This document shows positions 56,840 through 64,000 of a stretch of DNA of 64,000 nucleotides, one piece after another. The notes beneath the pieces were generated by a model that made no database searches, had not been told where the DNA came from, and was given only the letters and a program-made list of their open reading frames with translations. Numbering within the stretch: the stretch's first letter is position 1; every line of letters starts with the position of its first letter. The position numbers were made by a program, and so were the translations under genes. Source of the stretch: Trichobilharzia szidati (Eukaryota; Platyhelminthes; Trematoda; Strigeidida; Schistosomatidae); NCBI GenBank assembly GCA_944472155.2, contig OX235277.1, positions 35,040,804 through 35,104,803 on the forward strand, written 5' to 3'.

Positions 56840-57680
56840 AGAGGAGGCAGGTGCTGATGAAAGTTCGCAGCAGCTTATCGGCAGATGCATGCTGCAAGTG
56901 TCTATAATATAAGGGATTACTGATTTGAAATTTGCGTTGAAAATCAGAATTGCATTCCTGACGCTCAGTGATGACAGATTTCCACGCTGTTCACAGAATA
57001 CTGAATGTCTGTTTAATGCTTTTACCATCTTAACTTTGACACTCTCACTTGTGCTGTTTGTAGTTAAAACGATGTTTGTATTTTCCCAAAGATGGTTATT
57101 GATGCCCGTTGTTGTTATCTGGGTGTTTTCATCACCTCTAACTTCTCTGTATTCGCGCTGATTGCTGTCTTTGCTTCTTCTTCTTCCGTACACTTGTTGG
57201 TTTTTTACCACATATCTTTACGCGTGTGTGACGTTACAGCTTTGTCATCCGCGTAGTTCACACCTTCCAGTGGCTTCTCGTCAGTCACACGTTTACCAAC
57301 CTTCTTGCTGCGCACGGTCGTTTGCACGGTCCAGTCAACTAGAAGCAGGAACATCAACAGTGATATTTGACTCTTGTATACACTGGAACTGCCACTAAGA
57401 ATTACTCGACATGCGATATAACCATATAGCTGTTGACTGGTACTCCATGAAGATTCAGAGATCTCCGTAGTGTTGAGGTTGTTCCCGAATCGCTCGACGA
57501 TCAACGCCATTGACATATTTTACATAGTCGATGAAGTTGAATCAGAGATTTGACTGCCATGTAATGCTTAGTCAGTTGATGATGTATAGTGATACAGTTT
57601 GATGTTTACATGACATATATTTCCGGAATTGAGCTTGTTTCTGGCGGAGCTTTGCAATCTGAAGCATCTTGCAGTCTCTA
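56840..57680 (-). mobile_element. Old RTE remnant (unit 2), 3' half
   Basis: Counterpart of the remnant at 30.3-31.1 kb, with the same decay and small private indels. Confidence 0.65.
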
Positions 57681-57899
57681 TAAAATTAGGCAGCATGGAT
57701 TACGGTATATTTCGGACCAGTTTTCGCAATGGCCTAATTTTCCTTGTTTGTAGTTTGATAAGGCAGACTTTCTTTCAGTCGGTATGTAAAATTCCTTCTT
57801 TCCAAAACGTCTGCGAAAGTAGCATGAGCATATCTGCTCAGATCATTACGTTGGTTTTCAAAATTTCTATGGAATTACACAAAAAATACAATGAAAAAC

Positions 57900-59070
57900 A
57901 AAACGATGTTGTTATTACTGACGTTTCGCCACTTAATGGTTTTGTTGATATTTGTTATGTGAATTACAAATAATTCCGCCAAATACAAATTCCCAAATTC
58001 ATCCCTCACTGTGTTGTTGGTTGATTTTGCTGTTTGTCATTCTGTCACTTGGAAATACTACTACTACAAATAATGGTTACATTTTGGCGTCGCTATGGAA
58101 TTAAATGATCTTGGAAAGTTTACTGTGAACAGTTCGCCGTTGAAGATCGACGATTGTCTTGAATGCTTTGTCGCACGGTGCATGTCAAAGAATGTTTGTG
58201 ATGACAAAATTTCAGCCCATTTTATTACTACAACTGGGCTAGATAAATACAGTCGGCCTCCCGGCCATTGTTCTTCAACTACTCTAAAGATAAACTATCG
58301 CATTTGACCACTTCCATGTGTATCTACCAATTCACATGCTCTTGCAGAGAGAGGCATATAGGTCGTTCGATGCGAGTTTTATCTAAAAGAGTTCAAGAAC
58401 ATTATCCCGCCTGGCTACGGAAAGGTAACAACGGAGCAATAAGGAGCGCCATTATTGAGCATATACTCAACACTGGTCATTCGATTTGCAAGGAGAAGTC
58501 GTTCAAAGTAATCTATAAAGTCAAAAGAAACCTTCCAAAATCGACAAGCTTCCGTATACTTTGTATTACCGAAGCCTTAGCAATTTGGATAGAAAAGCCT
58601 GATTTATGCACACAGAAGAAACTTCTCCACCCCCTCCTACTACCGTGGGTTTAATTTCAAGTTTATCTGTCATCAACATTTTGTTATCAAATTTTTTTTT
58701 GCAATTTCGATATAATAATTTTTAGTAACTAACCCATTCAATCTTTTCACCTATTATCTAGTTTATTTTCATAATTGTCTCCATACTCCTTCACTAACAT
58801 CTAATCTTTCTAAATATGTCTATATTACGTAACCCTACTCACATCTTACCAATCTTCACCCCACTTAGTTACAACTTTGATTATTAATCACACATTTTAA
58901 TTTCCTTATTATTTTGATGATGTAATCAACAACCCACATTAACTGTTATTTTGATTTTGACAAACCTAATGTACACACACACAAAATTAATTGTATATAT
59001 TTGCGACTGTACAGCTAAGTGAATGAATTCGCCGAAAAGAGACTCTTCGCTGAACTAATTTGTTCTTATA
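57900..59070 (+). mobile_element. Penelope-like element fragment with GIY-YIG endonuclease (unit 2)
   Basis: Counterpart of the fragment at 31.3-32.5 kb. The 128-codon GIY-YIG frame (58,268-58,654) is kept open, with CSCRERHIG in place of CSCRARYIG, so the YIG tyrosine is lost. Confidence 0.72.
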
Positions 59071-59299
59071 CATCTAATAAACAAACTAATATGGAATTGC
59101 ATATGCGTGATCCCTTGTAGCAAATCGAGTATATAACTGGCTGATTAAAACAGTATAAATGGGGGTAAGCTGACGCCTTACACGGGATGGAAATACTTTT
59201 ATCCATACAGTCTTCCGCCTAGTTTTAGACTAGTTTATCCCGACTGGTTCTCATTCTGTAATTAAATCCCGGTTGCATTGTTTGTTCTTCCGTATAATT

Positions 59300-61640
59300 A
59301 ATCCTTTGGATTCCAAGTGGAATACAGCGCCTTAACAGCACGTCTCCACTTTGTTCTATTTGGCACTGTCCTCATCAGCTGGGTTCACGATTGCCATAAT
59401 CTCTCATCTCTTCCTCGCATGATGTACTCCATTTCACTCTCAAATGACTCACCTGTCATTTCCCATTGGGTTTCCAGTCGAGTGATGGCTTGCATCGCGC
59501 GCGATGTCATTCGATGATCTTCTCAACATATACCCAATTCATCTCCATGTTCCTCTGCATATTTGTTGAGCAGTTGCTCTTGGTTAGTTTGTTCCCAGAG
59601 TTTTTTGTTGTTAATTCTTTCAAACCCACCATTTTATCCTCAGTATGTAGCGAAGGCAGCTGCTGATAAGCTTGTGACTTGTTGAAAATCCTTTTCGTGA
59701 CACGCAGTGCACATTTCTGACCCATATAGAAGGACTAACTTGACAGTGGTGTTGAAAGTGTGAAATTCGCTTCTCACCCTGACTGTAGAAGATTTCCAAT
59801 ATGGTTTCAGATTGATGAAGGAGTATCATGCCTCTTCCGATTCTGGCTTTGACATCTCCATCCAGGCTGTTCGAATGTGGTCGAAACAATGCATCCTAGA
59901 TAAGTTAAGGAAGTGTCCTCTTTCAAATCTCTCCTGTTGATGGTGATTGGTATTGCTTTCTAGTGTCGTTGGTTGGTTATCTGCACCACGTCCATCTCCT
60001 CTTTGTTCATTTCGAGCCCTACCTTCACTGCCAACTTCTTCAGCCAGCTTTTTGCTGTTCGCTCGCAAGTCTTCGATTTTGTGTGACATCAAACATAAAT
60101 CATTTACGAAATCCAAATCTTCTAGAGTCTTCTTGTTGGTCCAACGTATTCCTGTCTTCTCACTACCTGCACACAGTCTGATGCATAATGCAGTCCATCA
60201 CATTTACGGATATCATCGGTGATATAGGCAGGCAGCCTAGTCCTACTCATTTATTCACCTCAAACACCTCTCTGAGTCTTTCGTTGGGGATCACCTGACA
60301 CGTGACATTGCCATATAGCTGTTGAATGAGGTTTATAAATACTTGGAGCATACCGTAGTCTAGAAGTGATTTCCTGATTACTTCATGGTCAACGTTGTTG
60401 AAGGTCTTTTTGATGACGATAAAGTTATGGTAGAGGTTTGACTGCAGTTCTATGCTTTGTTCGATGAAGATGCGCAGAGTTTCAACTTGATCCGCACATG
60501 ATTTGCCTTTCTGAATCGAGCTTGTTTATGTCGGAGTTCCCCATGCAGTGCATCTTTCGTTCTCTCCACAATGATGCGACTCAGTATTTTGCTTGTCGTG
60601 GACAAGATCACGATTCTGCAGCAGTTATTACAATGGTATAAATCGCACTTTTTTGATAGTTTGACGAGGTAGCCTTTCTTCCATCGGCAAGTACCTTTCC
60701 CTCCTTCCGAACCTTTTGCAGCAATGACAGGAGCATAACTGCCGCAGTCTCTGGGTCCGTTTTCAGTGCTTCCAGAGGAACTCCGTCGAGCTCTGCATCA
60801 GGTGAAATCCACATAGCCTTCTGTATATCCTTTTGCTTATACACACTATCTCCGACCACCAATTCACTGAAGGCGCAGAAATCTGTGAAGAGTCTTCTAT
60901 TATCATTCATTTCTCTGAGCCTCCCGATCCATGGTGTTTTCTCTTCCCGTATTGTCCGCTCCCAGTGCGGTATTCATATCTCCCATGAGGATTTTCATGT
61001 CACCATTTGGGATGTTGTCCATCAGTGTTTGTAATTGTCAGTAAAATCCCCCCTTTCCTCTTGTTCCGCATTGTTTGTAGGTGCGAAGCATTAGATGACT
61101 GTTAGTCGTCAGTACGCTCGCCGACCATGCACATGATCCGGGGTTCAATCACCCGCCGACGCATACCCGATATCCATGGTCGGCCTGCTAAATTTGGCCA
61201 ACCGATATCACATTGCTGAAAATTCCATACTCGTATCAAAAATACTGTGAGGAATTAAGCTTTAAAAAAAATTAATTAATTTAAGTTGAAGCTTGTTGTT
61301 ATGATCCTGCAAGAGGAGATCGGTTCCCATGGCATTAGGGCTTTGGCTGACAGTTGTGACATCATGGTAACCACTCATTGCCACTCACTGTGCAAGTGGG
61401 TGTCGTCTGGGTGACCGGAGTAGAATTTGGTTGGTCCACATCCATTCTATCCTTTCTCGCAGATTATCAGCTCTTCTATACTATATCTCTTCGTTTCTTT
61501 GGCTACCTGGGAAGCCTTCCCAACCTCCTACATTGCACAAAAATTTACTTCCCCAGTCTTATTCCTGCTTTCATCCAGAGAAGACACATTGGCTGACTGG
61601 CCTACCTAAACTTTTCACCAGTCCGCGTCATTGAGCCTCT
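59300..61640 (-). mobile_element. Old RTE remnant on minus strand with internal deletion (unit 2)
   Basis: Counterpart of the remnant at 32.7-36.0 kb. About 840 bases are missing, so endonuclease text (MWISPDA) runs straight into RT text (ELDGVPLEALK) at 60,796/60,797. Confidence 0.75.
61092..61282 (+). mobile_element. SINE-like insertion with tRNA-type B box (unit 2)
   Basis: Same insertion at the same site as in unit 1, so it predates the unit duplication. Confidence 0.55.
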
Positions 61641-64000
61641 CTAATTCTAGCGTAGAACAATTTAGTTTTCTTATTTTGAATGTTTTATTGTGCATTGTAG
61701 TTTTTGTAGAAGTTTGTTTAGTTTTGTATGGTGGTGTCAGTAGCTCCAATTCATATATACTTGGGGTTGTGACCGGCTAGAAATTTAGCAAGCCAGTAAA
61801 CTAAGAGAGATTGGGACTTGATATAAGTCAATTTTCTATTGCTCTCTTTCAACTGACATTGTAGGAACAGTAGTCGTTTCAGTCTGTTTTTCTACTGTAA
61901 ACGACCGTTTAGACGTTAACTGTTCAATTTTGCAATCAAACCGACAATTACATCAGTAATCAATAACACATAATCCTTGATGATCCTCCACTGTATACTG
62001 CTGGCTTCAACTATTCATTCCTGTAGAACTATGTTCTCAACTGTGACTCAGACATATTAAATAGCTACTTCATCTACCAGAGAGCTCCGTTTCACCTCAT
62101 TTAGTTTATTGTGAACATTCATTCAGTGAGCACATCCAACACTTTATTCAAGTTCAACAAACAGTCATACATGAGAAGAAATATGGTGTGGTTCTGACGT
62201 CTACTTCTTCACTGCTAGTAAACTGTTTGGTGACATGACTTGAAAGTTTTGTTCACAGCACACAGGCAAATCAACCTTGCCTTCGGGACTGGTTTGTTGG
62301 TGACACCGTTATTATCTATGTTATGGAGCAGTACCTAGGGAATTCTTCCGAAAACTGAAGCAAAACCCTTCCAACTGTAAAGTGTGTTATTCAGCATAGA
62401 TCTTCCCACTCTTGGTTACGCCGACTTAAGACCAGCTACTTCCGATTACGTATCAGTGTATGGAAGGCAATATGGACTGAGTAGTTATTACCACCCAAAC
62501 CTGCCTCACTTTGGTCAGGAGAAGAAACTAACTGTGTTGTTCGTGAACCGAATGCGTGATATCAGCTTATGTTGCTCTCAAATTTTCACCTGGTGCCTAC
62601 TCTCTAAATTGTTCTCCTCATTCTCGAATACATAGAAGGATGTCGAGTATTACTCCTGGTTGAATTTCCATTGGCTACAAATACCCGCTGATAGACAAAA
62701 TGTAAGTTCTGTGTCACTCACTTCCACCCTCTATCCGTCTACTGGATACATTGAACAAGGGAACTGGAAGATGACACACGCTTCATAAGTGGCATTTCTT
62801 GCAGCAGTGATCGGTCACTATAACCATGTCATGGAGGTGGTTATCAACCAAGAAAAGCAGTGCTTCAATTGGAAGGTGGAAATGTTTAAGAAAGCTTGAA
62901 CCAGTAGATTACACAACGCGCATTTTGAGGATCTTCGAAGGGTAATTAGGAAACAAACGTGTGCTCAAACTGACTGCATAACAAGCAATTAAAGATGAAG
63001 TATTCAGAATAATAATGTGATTATGACAGCTATAATATATGAAAGGATTAGTAGGAGGGAGTATTTTTCAATGTTTACATTCATGAACTGATGGACGAGG
63101 CTCGGAAAGGAGCTGAAGTAATTTCTTCTGAACACACAGACCTGACTGGCTTCTTCAAGTGGATCCTGATGGCCTCAGTTGTGTGTAGAAGAAGTCGTTT
63201 GATGAATGTAATATCAGTATAAGTGCGATGAATAATGTTACATGCTTTATCAGTATCGCCTTTACTCCCACTACAAACAAGGTGTGCTAGAACAGAGATG
63301 TGAATAGATCTTGTTCACGATTTTTGTGTAACCGTGAAGGGTGCTGTTCGGAAATCCGACGATGGACAAGGCTAGTTATGTGGCCAATCTAACTGGTTTC
63401 AGAGGAGCAGTCAAACTGGTGGATATGCACAGAGGAGGTGAAGTTAGAAGCGCTTCAATATTAAGCGGAATGCAAGTTGTCTGAATAGGAATGACGGATT
63501 CAGACAGAATTGAACCTGGTTCCAGTACGCCTGATCACCCGATAAACTGACATATTACATAAGCGTTTTGATTCTGTGAACACTTGGCGTTCTTTGAAAT
63601 CTCATACACTTATTAGACACAAAAATCTTCGCATGGTTCGCCATGTTCATGAATTCACCAACTTGATAAAGTTAAATAATTGCCTCATTCTGAAAATACC
63701 TACAATTAAGTTACTGCATATAAACTGGATTGTGTGAACTCTCGTTTACTTTTATCTTAAAAAGGCCGTAAACAGCATAGCGAGAAGTCAGTAGAAACAA
63801 TATCGCTTCAGGTTTTTAATTGACTGACAGACACAAAAACTGATATAAAATAACCGTCATTACTGCACAGACAATAGACAGTAACAACTGGTTCAATCTT
63901 GCATGCATGTTACAACTTGACAGTGAGTGAAATTACCAGATTGCCGTAATCTTTGTGTAGGTAATAACGCATCACAAATTGATCACAAATATGAATGAAA
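61641..64000. other. Intergenic, unit 2 right end
   Basis: Aligns to 36,011-38,420 of unit 1. No gene seen; a terminal exon equivalent to 38,709-38,806 is expected just outside. Confidence 0.5.

Larger units (their letters stand above)
39628..64000. repeat. Tandem unit, copy 2 (incomplete at right)
   Basis: This aligns throughout with copy 1. Its last bases match about 38,420 in copy 1, so roughly 1.2 kb of the unit lies beyond the window. Compared with copy 1 it lacks two stalk-exon cassettes, two RTE insertions and a palindromic insertion, and it has a deletion inside an old antisense RTE. Confidence 0.93.

Noticed and set aside
1..64000. Prokaryotic operon, CRISPR or phage content
   Set aside because: No long intact genes, ribosome-binding sites or spaced direct repeats; introns and retroelements show eukaryotic DNA.

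Overview
The window is eukaryotic, intron-rich, AT-rich DNA. It most resembles a blood-fluke (Schistosoma-type) genome. Three things point there: RTE-clade non-LTR retrotransposons with an endonuclease plus reverse transcriptase, Penelope-like (GIY-YIG) remnants, and above all a gene built from tiny exons whose lengths are all multiples of three, the 'micro-exon gene' architecture known from schistosomes. The species is not determinable from sequence alone, and no database search was possible.

Two copies of one large tandem unit are visible. Bases 1-39,627 are unit 1, and 39,628-64,000 are most of unit 2 (base 1 aligns with base 39,628; base 64,000 aligns with about 38,420). The only convincing host genes run on the minus strand, one per unit. 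Gene 2 is complete: ten firm exons from a signal-peptide start at 55,813 to a transmembrane/stop exon at 38,709, about 337 residues. Gene 1 starts at 29,239 and shows 16 firm exons down to 1,174. Its last exon, by homology, lies about 0.9 kb to the left of the window. A third gene should end just right of the window.

The deduced protein has a signal peptide and two exons of 91 and 83 codons that read like beta-sandwich (possibly fibronectin-III-like) ectodomains. These are followed by an acidic/Pro/Thr-rich stalk coded by 48-66 nt micro-exons, one transmembrane helix and a short basic tail. Every firm junction is phase 1, so any exon can be skipped, repeated or swapped without a frameshift. 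Gene 1 has exploited this: its stalk cassette is present three times, gene 2's once. Between the two genes I counted 31 amino-acid-changing and only 2 silent differences in the five exon pairs compared, which suggests diversifying selection.

Layout of unit 1. 1-1.2 kb: Penelope-like tail DNA. 1.2-21.6 kb: stalk micro-exons, with RTE elements in introns at 5.3-8.5, 10.8-14.1 and 15.9-19.2 kb. 21.6-24.7 kb: intron with a palindromic insertion and a Penelope-like fragment. 24.7-29.2 kb: ectodomain and signal-peptide exons. 29.2-38.7 kb: intergenic DNA holding antisense RTE remnants, a GIY-YIG remnant and a SINE-like insertion. 38.7-38.8 kb: the last exon of gene 2. Unit 2 repeats this, but its stalk region is about 13 kb shorter because it lacks two cassettes and two RTE insertions. 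No rRNA, functional tRNA, CRISPR or prokaryotic feature was seen.
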